Made by a program: the position numbers and the translations under genes
Shown: in pieces, positions 17,773-26,483 of the stretch
Layout: each line of letters begins with the position of its first letter
Numbering within the stretch: position 1 is the stretch's first letter
The notes under the pieces: model-generated
The model's database searches: none
The model's input: only the letters and a program-made list of their open reading frames with translations
What the model was told of the DNA's origin: nothing
NCBI GenBank assembly: GCA_021202635.1
Contig: JAJQCQ010000046.1
Span: 1-64,000, forward strand
DNA from: Lachnospiraceae bacterium
Lineage (GTDB): Bacteria > Bacillota > Clostridia > Lachnospirales > Lachnospiraceae
Direction: 5' to 3'
DNA: 64,000 nt

Positions 17773-18387
17773 ATGAAAGGAAATTCTTCAAAAGCTGCTA
17801 AAAGTGAAAAAAAATATATCAAAGCTACAACCGCCACCCGTGATTCCTTTATCAACGCTTTTTTTATGCTCGCCCACCAGGAAAATATCTATCAGATTTC
17901 CGTCCATGAGATCACGGATATCGCCGGATACAACCGCGCCACCTTCTACCGCTATTTTGCAGATATTTATGGCCTGATTGAATATGCCGAAGATGAATTT
18001 CTGCGGAGCATATGGAAGGCCATAGATGAAAAATGCGCAGAGAACCCGATTGGGGAACGCCAGTTTTTTGAAACCATGATTCAATGTTTCCGCAAAAATA
18101 AATACCAGGTATCCGTCCTGCTCTCAGAAGAAAACCGCTCACATTTTTTGAGAAGGATCAGTGAGAATGCCAAAAGCAATCACTGTTGTCTGGCTATCAA
18201 TACACCTAAAAAAAGGACAATCCAGGATATCTACTTTTTTGGAGTTCTTTACGCAATCTCAATTAACCTGCAGAGTCAGGACGCCCTGAGTGATGAAGAC
18301 CTGCTGGATGTCATTCAAAATATGTTTGATAACTGGTACCGGCCGGAAATGGAAAGCAATGAAAACGATTCAGGTTTTACAGGTTAA
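17773..18387 (+). CDS. TetR/AcrR-family transcriptional regulator
   Basis: 204 aa. The N-terminal HTH includes FINAFFMLAHQENIYQISVH, EITDIAGYNRATFYRYFADI. The C-terminal domain is of the clostridial type (FETMIQCFRKNKYQVSVLLS). GGGGGAG lies seven bases before the ATG. It is convergent with the OhrR-type gene, and the two stop regions overlap by 11 bases. The nearby shortened TetR at 17074 is a paralogue. No target is evident. Confidence 0.82.
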   Translation: MKGNSSKAAKSEKKYIKATTATRDSFINAFFMLAHQENIYQISVHEITDIAGYNRATFYRYFADIYGLIEYAEDEFLRSIWKAIDEKCAENPIGERQFFETMIQCFRKNKYQVSVLLSEENRSHFLRRISENAKSNHCCLAINTPKKRTIQDIYFFGVLYAISINLQSQDALSDEDLLDVIQNMFDNWYRPEMESNENDSGFTG

Positions 18388-18829
18388 AATCCATACCCTG
18401 CGGTTCTTTTCCCAGCACCTTGTACAGCAGCCGGTATAACGTAACAATTTCCTCCTGCGACAAGTGGACGCAGCCCTCTATCGCTTCCGGTATACCAACT
18501 GCTTTCTCACGGAGCTGCATGCCCTTTTCTGTAGGAGTAACCGTGATATTTCGTTCATCCTTAGCGGAACGTTTTCTCGATACGATTCCCTTGCTTTCCA
18601 GTTTTTTGAGCAATGGCGTAAGGGTACCGGAATCGAGGTACAGGCGCTCTCCCAGCTCCTTTACATTCATCTGTCCATACTCCCATAGCACCATCATTGT
18701 GATATACTGCGTGTAGGTCAGATCAATCTCATCCAGATATGGTTTATATTTCTTTATCACTTCTTTTGCACTTGCGTACAAGGGAAAACAAAGCTGATTT
18801 TCAATTTTTAAGACATCATATTTATCCAA
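18377..18829 (-). CDS. ohrR: OhrR/MarR-type organic-peroxide-sensing repressor
   Basis: 150 aa. A MarR winged helix (TYTQYITMMVLWEYGQMNVK, GERLYLDSGTLTPLLKKLES) with NQLCFPLYA near the N-terminus. This Cys sits where OhrR proteins carry the peroxide-sensing Cys. I choose the TTG start at 18829 (LDKYDV) because it has AGGAGG about nine bases upstream and overlaps the gpx stop by eight bases. The in-frame ATGs further upstream lie inside gpx. It is the second gene of a gpx-ohrR operon and probably represses it through the operator at 19337-19362. Confidence 0.85.
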   Translation of the reverse strand: MDKYDVLKIENQLCFPLYASAKEVIKKYKPYLDEIDLTYTQYITMMVLWEYGQMNVKELGERLYLDSGTLTPLLKKLESKGIVSRKRSAKDERNITVTPTEKGMQLREKAVGIPEAIEGCVHLSQEEIVTLYRLLYKVLGKEPQGMDFNL

Positions 18830-19316
18830 GTAAGCATTCCTCCTGCAGCAGCTTTTCAATTTCACTTTCCAGAGCCTGCGGCGTCTTTGTCGGAGCATAG
18901 CGGGCAACAACATTGCCGCTTCTGTCTACCAGAAATTTTGTGAAATTCCACTTGATATTGCTTCCCATGACACCTCCGCCCTGCGATTTCAAAAAGGTAT
19001 ACAAGGGCTCTGCCTTGTCTCCGTTGACATTAATCTTATGAAACTGCGGAAAAGTGATGCCAAATCTGCCGGTACAAAAGCTCGCGATTTCTTCATCTGT
19101 CCCCGGTGCCTGCCCTGCAAACTGGTTGCAGGGGAAATCAAGGATTTCAAATCCCCTGTCTGCAAATTTTTCATACAGATGCTGCAGGCCATCATATTGA
19201 GGAGTAAATCCGCAGCCGGTAGCCGTGTTTACAATCAAAAGAACTTTCCCTTTATAATCTGACAGTGCCACGTCCTGTCCATTTCCATCTTTCACCTTGT
19301 AATCATAAATCCCCAT
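18822..19316 (-). CDS. gpx: Glutathione peroxidase family thiol peroxidase (Cys type)
   Basis: 164 aa. It reduces peroxides using thiols, normally thioredoxin in bacteria, in the cytoplasm. The catalytic tetrad is visible: Cys in NTATGCGFTPQY, Gln in PCNQFAGQ, and Trp and Asn in IKWNFTKFLV. The active residue is TGC Cys rather than selenocysteine. SD AAAGGAG precedes the ATG by eight bases. Translationally coupled to OhrR. The promoter overlaps an OhrR-like operator, so expression should rise with organic peroxides. Confidence 0.92.
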   Translation of the reverse strand: MGIYDYKVKDGNGQDVALSDYKGKVLLIVNTATGCGFTPQYDGLQHLYEKFADRGFEILDFPCNQFAGQAPGTDEEIASFCTGRFGITFPQFHKINVNGDKAEPLYTFLKSQGGGVMGSNIKWNFTKFLVDRSGNVVARYAPTKTPQALESEIEKLLQEECLLG

Positions 19317-19336
19317 AGTGAATCTCCTTTCACATA

Positions 19337-19386
19337 TAATTAAGTTGTACGCAATTAAATTATATGCAATTGTTTTAGATTGTCAA
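19337..19386 (-). promoter_or_regulatory. Promoter and OhrR-like operator of gpx-ohrR
   Basis: On the minus strand, TTGACA (19381-19386), a 16-base spacer and TATAAT (19359-19364). Just downstream lies an AT-rich inverted repeat, TAATTTAATTG with CAACTTAATTA (about 19338-19362). It resembles the known Bacillus OhrR box, built of AATTAAATTG half-sites. Overlap with the -10 box fits repression. Confidence 0.75.
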
Positions 19387-19412
19387 CAGGAATTTTTTCA
19401 GAACTTCGCCTT

Positions 19413-19769
19413 CTAACATTTCGTGGTGCACTCCCCACAGGCAGGCGCTTTGCATTGTACCTCCATCTGCTCTGTAGCCCATGTGCCAAGTTCAATCAAA
19501 ACAGGGACAATGCTCTTCCCTCGTTCCGTCAGGGAATACTCAACATGAGGGGGCACCTCATTGAACTGCTTCCGGTCAATCAGCCCATCCGCCTCCAGTT
19601 CCCTTAATGTCTGCGAGAGCATCGTGCTTGTAATGTTTCCCAGCCGCCTTTTTATCGCCGCATTGCGCAGCGGGGTTCCACCAGACAGCATACAGACAAT
19701 CGGCATTTTCCATTTGCCGCCCAGAACTGTCTGTAAATATTTCAGTGGGCATACCGTCTCATTTTCCAT
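19413..19769 (-). CDS. HxlR-family transcriptional regulator with Cys-rich tail
   Basis: 118 aa. The HxlR winged helix is clear: VCPLKYLQTVLGGKWKMPIV, RRLGNITSTMLSQTLRELEA, then PHVEYSLTERGKS. An N-terminal Cys (ETVCPLKY) occupies the place used for thiol or quinone sensing in HypR/QorR. The C-terminus adds CKAPACGECTTKC, five Cys in 13 residues, which may bind metal or react with electrophiles. The start at 19769 has GGAGG upstream; the earlier in-frame ATG at 19784 lies on that SD. It is divergent from the flavodoxin relic. Confidence 0.85.
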   Translation of the reverse strand: MENETVCPLKYLQTVLGGKWKMPIVCMLSGGTPLRNAAIKRRLGNITSTMLSQTLRELEADGLIDRKQFNEVPPHVEYSLTERGKSIVPVLIELGTWATEQMEVQCKAPACGECTTKC

Positions 19770-19788
19770 TCCGATTTCCTCCATACAG

Positions 19789-19821
19789 TACGATAAATAA
19801 TACTATGTACGTTTTATCGTA
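19789..19821. promoter_or_regulatory. Inverted repeat, probable HxlR operator
   Basis: TACGATAAA and TTTATCGTA (perfect 9-bp arms) are 15 bases apart between the divergent HxlR gene and the flavodoxin relic. The place and symmetry suggest the regulator's own binding site. Confidence 0.6.
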
Positions 19822-19907
19822 GTTCTTGTTTTTCTTTTCTTATATGCTACAATCTTACCGTAAGGAAATCTGTTTGTCAACAAACAACGAGGAGGATAAG
19901 AAAGGCA

Positions 19908-20331
19908 ATGACCATTCAAGTAAGATACTATTCCAGAGGCGGAAACACAAAAAAACTGGCAGAGTGTATTGCCAAAGCTGCCGGTGTACAGGCCCAGGTG
20001 AAAGCCATTGGCAGCGGAACAGGTGCGCGTACTGCCGGTAAAGAATGATGACCCGGCAATCAACGATTATTCCGGCGAAGTGACAGAAACGCTGAAAGCC
20101 AGGAACATCCGGGTTAAACTGGACAACCGGTCAGAAAAGCTCGGATACCGTATGCGCGAAGGGCAGATTCAGAAAGTGCCATATCTTCTGGTGCTTGGGC
20201 AAAACGAAAAAGAAAATAACTCGATATCCTTTCGCCTGCACGGGCAAAAAAATACAACAGAGCTTCCATTAGAATCCTTTGCGGATAAGATCGCGGAATT
20301 AATACACACAAAATCCTGGGAAACCATATAA
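19908..20331 (+). pseudogene. Flavodoxin N-terminus joined to threonyl-tRNA synthetase C-terminus
   Basis: ATG 19908 (SD GAGGAGG) starts MTIQVRYYSRGGNTKKLAEC, IAKAAGVQAQ, a flavodoxin-like phosphate loop and first helix. At about 20020 the sequence changes. In another frame it reads AAEQVRVLPVKNDDPAINDY and KLGYRMREGQIQKVPYLLVL, the anticodon-binding domain of ThrRS, ending at 20331. The flavodoxin frame itself stops at 20084. Neither part is functional. HxlR regulators often face flavodoxin or quinone-reductase genes, so the flavodoxin end was probably its target. Confidence 0.75.
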
Positions 20332-20470
20332 CTCAGGCTCAATTCCGTCAAAGTTATATAGTGAACACTGGAAATCAGGAAAATTTATTTAGCTGAATGG
20401 CTGCTTACATACCAGACGGCACACAATGGTAATTAATGATACGCCAAATAGAAATACGGAGGGGTTGTTC

Positions 20471-23323
20471 ATGAACTATTTCATCACCGGTATCACCGGC
20501 TTTCTGGGAACAGAGATTGTCTCTGAGATCATGCGGACGACGGAGGATACTGTTTTCGGTCTTATCCGGGCCAGCTCCCGCAAAGAGGCTGTCACCAGAC
20601 TTGGTGCTCTCTGGTACCAGCGTCCTGAGCTGACAGACCAGCTGGGCAGCCGCATCATCCCTGTACCGGGAGATATTACCAAAGCAGATCTTGGCCTTTC
20701 TGATACCGATCAGGAACGGTTGATCCAAGAGACCGACTACATCATCCACACGGCTGCTGTCATTGGTATCCGGCATTCCCGCCAGCAGTTTTGGGATGTA
20801 AATGTGACCGGCACGGAGCATGTTCTGGATTTTGCCGGATGTATTCAGTCTAATCACCCGCTCCGGCGTTTTTCTTATGTATCTACTGCCTATGTAGCAG
20901 GAACAAGAAGCGGACATATTATGGAAGAATCCCTTGTAAATGCCGGTTTTTCCAGCCTGTACGAGCAGAGCAAATTCGAGGGGGAATTCCTTGTCAGGCA
21001 GGCGATAGAGCAGCTTCCGGTCTCCATTTTCCGTCCCGGCCAGATCGTAGGGGATTCCAGAACCGGGCGGATAAAGAACTTCAATACTCTTTATTATCCG
21101 CTGAAGCTCTATCTGAAGCAGCAGATGCGTGTTTTTCCCATAAAGGGCTCCATGCATGTCAATATGATTCCCGTAGACTACGTTGCGGAAGCCATCGTCC
21201 GCATTACCGGCAGGGAGAAAGCCGCAGGAAAGACGTTTCACTTAACTGCCCCTTCCTCCATGCAGCCTACTGTTGCAGAGCTGGTCGGTACAGTGCGGGA
21301 GTGGGCAAAGAAAGCTCTTTCTCTTCACCTGAACCTGCCTTTGTTCCTGCCCGTTCCGTTTCTCGGTCGAATTGGCGCTTCCCGAAACGCATCAGAAAAT
21401 GCTCCGGCAAAAAAGACTGTCCTGACGAATATGCTGTCCCTGGCTCCTTATTTTACCGAAGACAAAACATTCGATACGGCAAACACGGAACGCTTTATGG
21501 GAACCTATAACCTTGACTGGCAGGACTATCTGCCGCGGCTTCTTGCCTATGCTGCAGACAAAAATTTTCTGGATCACAACAGCCGGACGGTCTATGAGCA
21601 GGTGCGGTTCTGTCTGAAACGGCAGCGCACGCCGGTCACCTATTACGATGTAACCGCTGACGGCATCCGGGAAAGCAGCGCTTCCGCCGTGGACAGGCAG
21701 ATAGAGGAAGTGCTCCAATCCCTCCAGGCCATGGGCATTGGTCCAGGCAGCAGGGTGGCCATCAGCGGCATCAACAGTATCACATACTTTATTCTGGATA
21801 TCGCCATCGGGCTGTCCGGTGCGACCAGTGTGCCTTTGTACTATACGACGCCTGCCAACGAACTGGACGAGCTGCTGCAAAAAAGCAGCGCCGACTGTTT
21901 CTTCATCGGGGATATCCGCATTCTATCCCATGTAAGAGAGATGACTTTTGCTAAAAGAATGATTTCTTTCACCAGGAATGCGCCTCTTCCAGAGGATTCC
22001 CGTCTGATTTCGTGGGAACAGTTTCTTTCCATGGGAAAGGCGCACAATATCACGCCCGTAGCAGTCTCCTATCAAGATATTGCCACGATCCGCTACACCT
22101 CCGGCACCACCGGCAATTCCAAGGAGGTGTCTTTTACACATGGACAGCTGCGGTGGATGGCTGAGACGATGGCGTCCCTGCTCAGCTTCAAAAGCCGCAG
22201 TAAAAGCGCCACCTATCTGTCTTTTTTGCCTTTGAGTCATGTGGTGGAGGGAATCCTGGGAATGTATACGCCTTATTATCTGGGCGCACCGGCCTCCCTC
22301 TATTTTCTCAATGATTTTGATAAACTGGCGGAGACGCTGCCAATAGTACGGCCGACCATTTTCTTTTCAATCCCCAGATTTTACGAGAAGATTTGGGATC
22401 AGCTGGCCAAAAACAGGCTGGGAGCCCTGTATATTTCCAGTGAAAATGCTTTATTAAAACGCGTTCTGCGCCCGGTACTGAAAAAGTCGCTCCTGAAAAA
22501 AGCCGGTCTGGATCAGTGCGACCAGCTGATCGTCGGCTCGGCCCCGGTCAGTCAGAAGCTCCTGGAGGATTTCAGGGAGCTTGGCATAGAAATTCACAAC
22601 GCTTATGGTCTGACAGAAGCCCCGCTGATCACATTGAACAGACTCGGCAGCAATGACATTACAACGGTAGGGCCTCCGCTGCCTGATACGACTGTGACGC
22701 TGGCAGAGGGCGGCGAGATTCTGGTGACCGGACCGCAGGTCGCAATGACCTGTGACGGTGAAACTTCGGAATTCACGCCACAGACTGCAAGAACCTGTAA
22801 CCGTGAGGTCTCGGGGTCCGATCCGCAGGCTGCCATGAGCCGTGACAGCAGCCACACGGCTTGCCTGCACACAGGGGACTTAGGAGCCATCACCGCATCC
22901 GGACATCTGCAGATCATCGGAAGGAAAAAAGAAATCCTGATCAACTCCTATGGGAAAAACATCAATCTCCAGAAGGTAGAGACTCCTTTAAAGGATATCC
23001 CCGGCATCAGCGAGGCATTGCTGGTCGGTGAGAAACGGCCGTACTGCGTGGCGCTGCTCTGGCCGGAGGATGTACAGACCGCCCCGGATGAGAAGACGCT
23101 CACCGCCGCTGTTCTGGCCGTAAACGGGCATCTCTCTCATCCGGAACAGATCAAACGGTACGCCCTGATGTCTGTGCCTCTGAAAATATCAACCGGAGAG
23201 CTTACGCCCAATCTGAAGCTGCGCCGGAGCAATATCACGGAGCTTCACCAGCAGACAATCGATGGTTTATATACCCCCGCTGTTACACCGACAGGGGACG
23301 TACTTTTTACAGGAGCACTTTGA
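20471..23323 (+). CDS. Thioester-reductase-like SDR fused to an acyl-adenylate ligase
   Basis: 950 aa. Residues about 1-280 are an extended SDR of the thioester-reductase/fatty-acyl-reductase kind: TGITGFLGTEIV, YVSTAYVAGT and the catalytic pair in YEQSKFEGE. Residues about 395-940 are an ANL acyl-CoA synthetase-like domain: IRYTSGTTGNSKEV, NAYGLTEAPL, LHTGDLGAITASG and GRKKEILINSYGKNI. The order (reductase first, ligase second) is the reverse of carboxylic acid reductases, and no phosphopantetheine domain is seen. It may activate an acid and reduce it, or handle acyl-ACP from elsewhere. The loop before LHTGDLG carries three imperfect repeats. ATG 20471 has GGAGGGG. First gene of a three-gene operon. 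Confidence 0.87.
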   Translation: MNYFITGITGFLGTEIVSEIMRTTEDTVFGLIRASSRKEAVTRLGALWYQRPELTDQLGSRIIPVPGDITKADLGLSDTDQERLIQETDYIIHTAAVIGIRHSRQQFWDVNVTGTEHVLDFAGCIQSNHPLRRFSYVSTAYVAGTRSGHIMEESLVNAGFSSLYEQSKFEGEFLVRQAIEQLPVSIFRPGQIVGDSRTGRIKNFNTLYYPLKLYLKQQMRVFPIKGSMHVNMIPVDYVAEAIVRITGREKAAGKTFHLTAPSSMQPTVAELVGTVREWAKKALSLHLNLPLFLPVPFLGRIGASRNASENAPAKKTVLTNMLSLAPYFTEDKTFDTANTERFMGTYNLDWQDYLPRLLAYAADKNFLDHNSRTVYEQVRFCLKRQRTPVTYYDVTADGIRESSASAVDRQIEEVLQSLQAMGIGPGSRVAISGINSITYFILDIAIGLSGATSVPLYYTTPANELDELLQKSSADCFFIGDIRILSHVREMTFAKRMISFTRNAPLPEDSRLISWEQFLSMGKAHNITPVAVSYQDIATIRYTSGTTGNSKEVSFTHGQLRWMAETMASLLSFKSRSKSATYLSFLPLSHVVEGILGMYTPYYLGAPASLYFLNDFDKLAETLPIVRPTIFFSIPRFYEKIWDQLAKNRLGALYISSENALLKRVLRPVLKKSLLKKAGLDQCDQLIVGSAPVSQKLLEDFRELGIEIHNAYGLTEAPLITLNRLGSNDITTVGPPLPDTTVTLAEGGEILVTGPQVAMTCDGETSEFTPQTARTCNREVSGSDPQAAMSRDSSHTACLHTGDLGAITASGHLQIIGRKKEILINSYGKNINLQKVETPLKDIPGISEALLVGEKRPYCVALLWPEDVQTAPDEKTLTAAVLAVNGHLSHPEQIKRYALMSVPLKISTGELTPNLKLRRSNITELHQQTIDGLYTPAVTPTGDVLFTGAL

Positions 23324-23847
23324 TGAACAGGTTTATCTATCGAATCTTATCCAGCCCATCCGGCGCACGCATGCAAATACGCATCCTGCTGCGGCAGACA
23401 GCCAGAATTTTCGGTGTGGATGCACCCAGAACTGCCGGAATGTCAGCATCGGAGCTTTTAAGAACCTATGCGCAGTTTACCGCCGACGAATCCAGAAATG
23501 CTATGGACAGCGGACAGGATCTGGTGCAGCTGCATCAGAAACTATATAACATGGCTTATCATCTGGGGAGCAGCCTGCGCCGGTGGATGAGGCCGCATGA
23601 TGATCAGGAATGTCTCGCCATTCTCACCCTGCTTTACAAAAACATAGAAATCCTGATCAACGAAAGAGACCCCGGAGAATTCTATGTGCGCAAATGCTAT
23701 TTCAGCGCGTTTTATACGCCGGAAGTCTGCCGCCTGATTTCAGGCATTGACCAGGGCATCTTTGCGGGAATCTATCAACACGGTAGGCTTACATTTGAGG
23801 ATCGTATCACGGAAGGGTATAATCAGTGCAGGGCCTGTCTGAAATAG
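23323..23847 (+). CDS. Unrecognised 174-aa protein of the ligase-reductase operon
   Basis: The start ATG overlaps the previous stop (TGATG), so translation is coupled. It has no signal peptide or membrane helix. The C-terminal third has Cys and acidic residues spaced as KCYFSAFYTPEVCRLISGID, then LTFEDRITEGYNQCRACL. The pattern C-x10-C-x6-D, then G-x3-C-x2-C, recalls the L-2-amino-thiazoline-4-carboxylate hydrolase family (PF14196), but I cannot confirm this. The middle is helical (QDLVQLHQKLYNMAYHLGSS). Its tight coupling to the ligase-reductase suggests a partner or a tailoring step on the same substrate. Confidence 0.7.
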   Translation: MNRFIYRILSSPSGARMQIRILLRQTARIFGVDAPRTAGMSASELLRTYAQFTADESRNAMDSGQDLVQLHQKLYNMAYHLGSSLRRWMRPHDDQECLAILTLLYKNIEILINERDPGEFYVRKCYFSAFYTPEVCRLISGIDQGIFAGIYQHGRLTFEDRITEGYNQCRACLK

Positions 23848-23972
23848 TCAGATATCCATACAGGCTAAGCCTTAAAAAATGTGTTATATCCGCGGATTTC
23901 TTATAGTTCCAACAATGTTTTATGGTGTTGCAAATTTTTATCATTCAAGCGACAAAAGCAGAAGGATGTGCA

Positions 23973-25272
23973 ATGATTATGAAAAAAGCGATTGTGATCG
24001 GCTCCGGTGCCGGCGGCGCCATGATGGCCAGAGAACTACAGGGACATTTTCAAGTGACGGTGCTGGAAGGCTGGCAGCGAATTTCGGCCGTTTTCCATCA
24101 GTATCAGCAAGCTTGCCGGGCTTCGAAAGACCGGACTGTTTCTGGACGAGCGTATGATTTCCATGCTTTTTCCGGCCATGCGGGTTCAAAAGGCTTCTTC
24201 CGGTATGGTACTGGTGCATGGCAAATGTACCGGAGGCACGACCGCCCTTGCCACCGGCAGTGCAATACGCTGTGACAAAGGGCTGGCAAAGCTGGGCATA
24301 AACCTGGATCAGGAATTTGAAGAGCTTTCGCAGGAAATCCCTCTGTCCACCAACCACGAACAATACTGGTCATCTCAGACCAAAGCACTTTTTGACGCCT
24401 GCGTACAGCTTGGTTTTCATCCGGCCCCTACCGCCAAACTGGTGGACTTTGAACGCTGCGTTCACTGCGGCCGCTGTGTGCTGGGCTGCCGCACAGGTGC
24501 CAAATGGGATAGCCGCACTCTGCTGTCAGAGGCTGTCTCCCGCGGAGCTACTCTGAAAACGAACTGTGAAGTGACCAGTCTTGACATTGACCAGAACGAT
24601 CATACCGTACAGACTGTCCACGCAAAAGAAAACGGAAAACAGGCAGCCTACAGTGCCGATCTCATCGTACTGGCTGCCGGAGGTCTTGGAACGCCAGTGA
24701 TTCTGGAGCATTCCGGAATTGCCTGTGAAAACACCCTGTTTGTCGATCCCGTGCTTTGCGTAGCTGCTCCCTATCCGGGCGCCGGTCAGGACCGACACAT
24801 TCCGATGCCGTTTCTCATGCAGCGGAACGGCTATATGCTCTCCCCCTACATGGACTATCTCAGCTTCTTTTTCAATAAATTCTGGCGTCTGCCGTCCGGC
24901 GATATCCTCAGCATGATGATAAAGCTTTCCGACTCCGGTTATGGTGCCAGCCACGCCCGAAAGCCGCAAAAGGATCTGACACTGACAGACAAAGAACGGC
25001 TGAAAGCAGCTGTTTCCGACTGCAAATTGATTCTGGGAAAGATGGGCATTGCCGAAAAGGATATCTTCCTCGGAACCATCAATGCCGGGCATCCCGGCGG
25101 AATGCTTCCGCTGACTGCCGAGGAAGCGGACACCCTGCACAACCGGCGTCTGCCGCAGAACCTGTATATTGCTGACGCCACGCTGCTTCCGGAGTCGATG
25201 GGCAATCCCCCGATCTGGACGATTCTGGCCCTGGCAAAGCGCATAGCGAAAATCTGCGCATTCCATTATTAA
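23973..25272 (+). pseudogene. GMC-family FAD oxidoreductase, one-base frameshift
   Basis: ATG 23973 (SD AAGGA) begins MIMKKAIVIGSGAGGAMMAR, the Rossmann FAD-binding motif. Near 24068-24071 an extra G in GAAGGCTGG shifts the frame. Removing it restores VTVLEAGSEFRPFSIS and runs into the long frame to 25272. That frame has KCTGGTT, then CVHCGRCVLGCRTGAK, a Cys cluster found in one GMC subgroup, and ends with NLYIADATLLPESMGNPPIW and ALAKRIAK. GMC enzymes oxidise alcohols to aldehydes or ketones. As third operon gene it could act on the ligase-reductase product. It is either a recent pseudogene or a sequencing error. Confidence 0.85.
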
Positions 25273-25329
25273 GCGAGGAGACGTTCCGAAAGCTGACAGA
25301 GGCCGCAGAAAGTCATATACAGTAAATCC

Positions 25330-25430
25330 CCAGGCCAGCGGATTCGCCATGCCATATATACAGGAACACCTGGCGCGTTGCTTACGACCTGGACACTGTA
25401 AGAGAATGGCTGTTTGAACAGACAACTTGA
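25330..25430 (+). pseudogene. Esterase C-terminal relic
   Basis: The frame ending at 25430 reads WRVAYDLDTVREWLFEQTT. Trp-x-x-Ala-Tyr followed by 'W-L-F-x-Q' is the usual C-terminus of prolyl-oligopeptidase-like esterases. The catalytic region is not present. Confidence 0.4.
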
Positions 25431-25452
25431 AAATGGAATCACACACATAACG

Positions 25453-25490
25453 AATATCAGGCCAGATAAGAAAGTTTCCGGCCTGATATT
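25453..25490. terminator. Terminator hairpin of the ligase-reductase operon
   Basis: AATATCAGGCC pairs with GGCCTGATATT (11-bp perfect stem), with a following T-rich tract. Its loop AGATAAGAAAGTTTCC is nearly shared with the hairpin at 30924-30951. Confidence 0.8.
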
Positions 25491-25676
25491 ACTATTTTTG
25501 AGTTATTTTATGAAATGAATTCCTTCATCCGATGTATCGCCCGGGAAACTGGGTTCCGTTAGATTACCTTTGTATCCTCGTTTTCAGCTTTTAAACCATT
25601 GTAGTATTCTTTCTTCTTGTTTTTCCTCAGAGCCGCCATTATAATAACAAGATATCCGACACACTGGAGGTCAATC

Positions 25677-26483
25677 ATGAAACATTATCTCACCATCGGG
25701 GAATTTGCAAAACTGCGTGGCGTGAATATCAATTCCCTGCTCTACTATGAAAAACTGGGCATCCTGATTCCTGCCCGTATTGACCCTGAAAGTAAATATC
25801 GTTATTATGCTCCAGAGCAATTGTCTACGCTGGATCTTATCCTGCTCTGTATCAGTCTGGACATTCCCTTAAAAGAGCTGAAGCACTATCAGGATGAAAA
25901 CGCATACTGGCAGAAGAAAATGCTGGAGGACGGTAAACAAATCGCAGAAGAAAAAATCAGCAGAATACAGACCGACCTGCACAAGATCGAATATTCCCTG
26001 AAGTGTCAGGAAGATCAGGAGCATTATGCCGGCTGCGAAGGAATTTATCAAAGAGAGATTCATTCCCGCTTCTTTATTGTCGAGGAATATATCGGAGCAT
26101 TCGCAAACATTTCCCAGTTTGGGCGGATTTCCACCCAGCTGTTTGACTACGCCGAAGAAAAGGGCTTTTCTGCTGTCCCGCCATCGGGATTTATGTTTGC
26201 ATTTGACAGGGATATCATCCGGCAGTTTCTGTTTTATGAAGTCCTCCCGACAGAAAAAAAGGATGCAAAGGTCATTGAGATACCCAAAGGAACGTATTCC
26301 TGTCTGCAGATGGAATTTGAAGCGGATCTTGATCATATTCCGTTTATAGAGCAGAATTTTGGCGTCTCCAAACAGCGAATTGCGATCGTATCAAACCTGT
26401 TCCGCGACAAACTTCAGATCAACAGCAGATATAACGAAATACAGGTGATTGACGGCTATACCATTCCGGGCAGCAAAATATAG
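25677..26483 (+). CDS. MerR-family regulator with GyrI-like ligand domain
   Basis: 268 aa. The N-terminal MerR HTH reads YLTIGEFAKLRGVNINSLLY, YEKLGILIPARIDPESKYRY, then a coiled-coil (residues about 85-120). The C-terminal 150 residues resemble BmrR/GyrI effector-binding domains (SAVPPSGFMFAFDRDI; EIPKGTYSCLQMEFE). It probably binds cationic drugs. ATG 25677 has GGAGG six bases upstream. It is convergent with the MATE gene, with stop codons directly abutting. That MATE promoter has MerR-type architecture, so it is the likely target. Confidence 0.88.
   Translation: MKHYLTIGEFAKLRGVNINSLLYYEKLGILIPARIDPESKYRYYAPEQLSTLDLILLCISLDIPLKELKHYQDENAYWQKKMLEDGKQIAEEKISRIQTDLHKIEYSLKCQEDQEHYAGCEGIYQREIHSRFFIVEEYIGAFANISQFGRISTQLFDYAEEKGFSAVPPSGFMFAFDRDIIRQFLFYEVLPTEKKDAKVIEIPKGTYSCLQMEFEADLDHIPFIEQNFGVSKQRIAIVSNLFRDKLQINSRYNEIQVIDGYTIPGSKI

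Noticed and set aside
18822..19316. Selenocysteine in the glutathione peroxidase
   Set aside because: The active-site codon is TGC (Cys) and no in-frame TGA is present.
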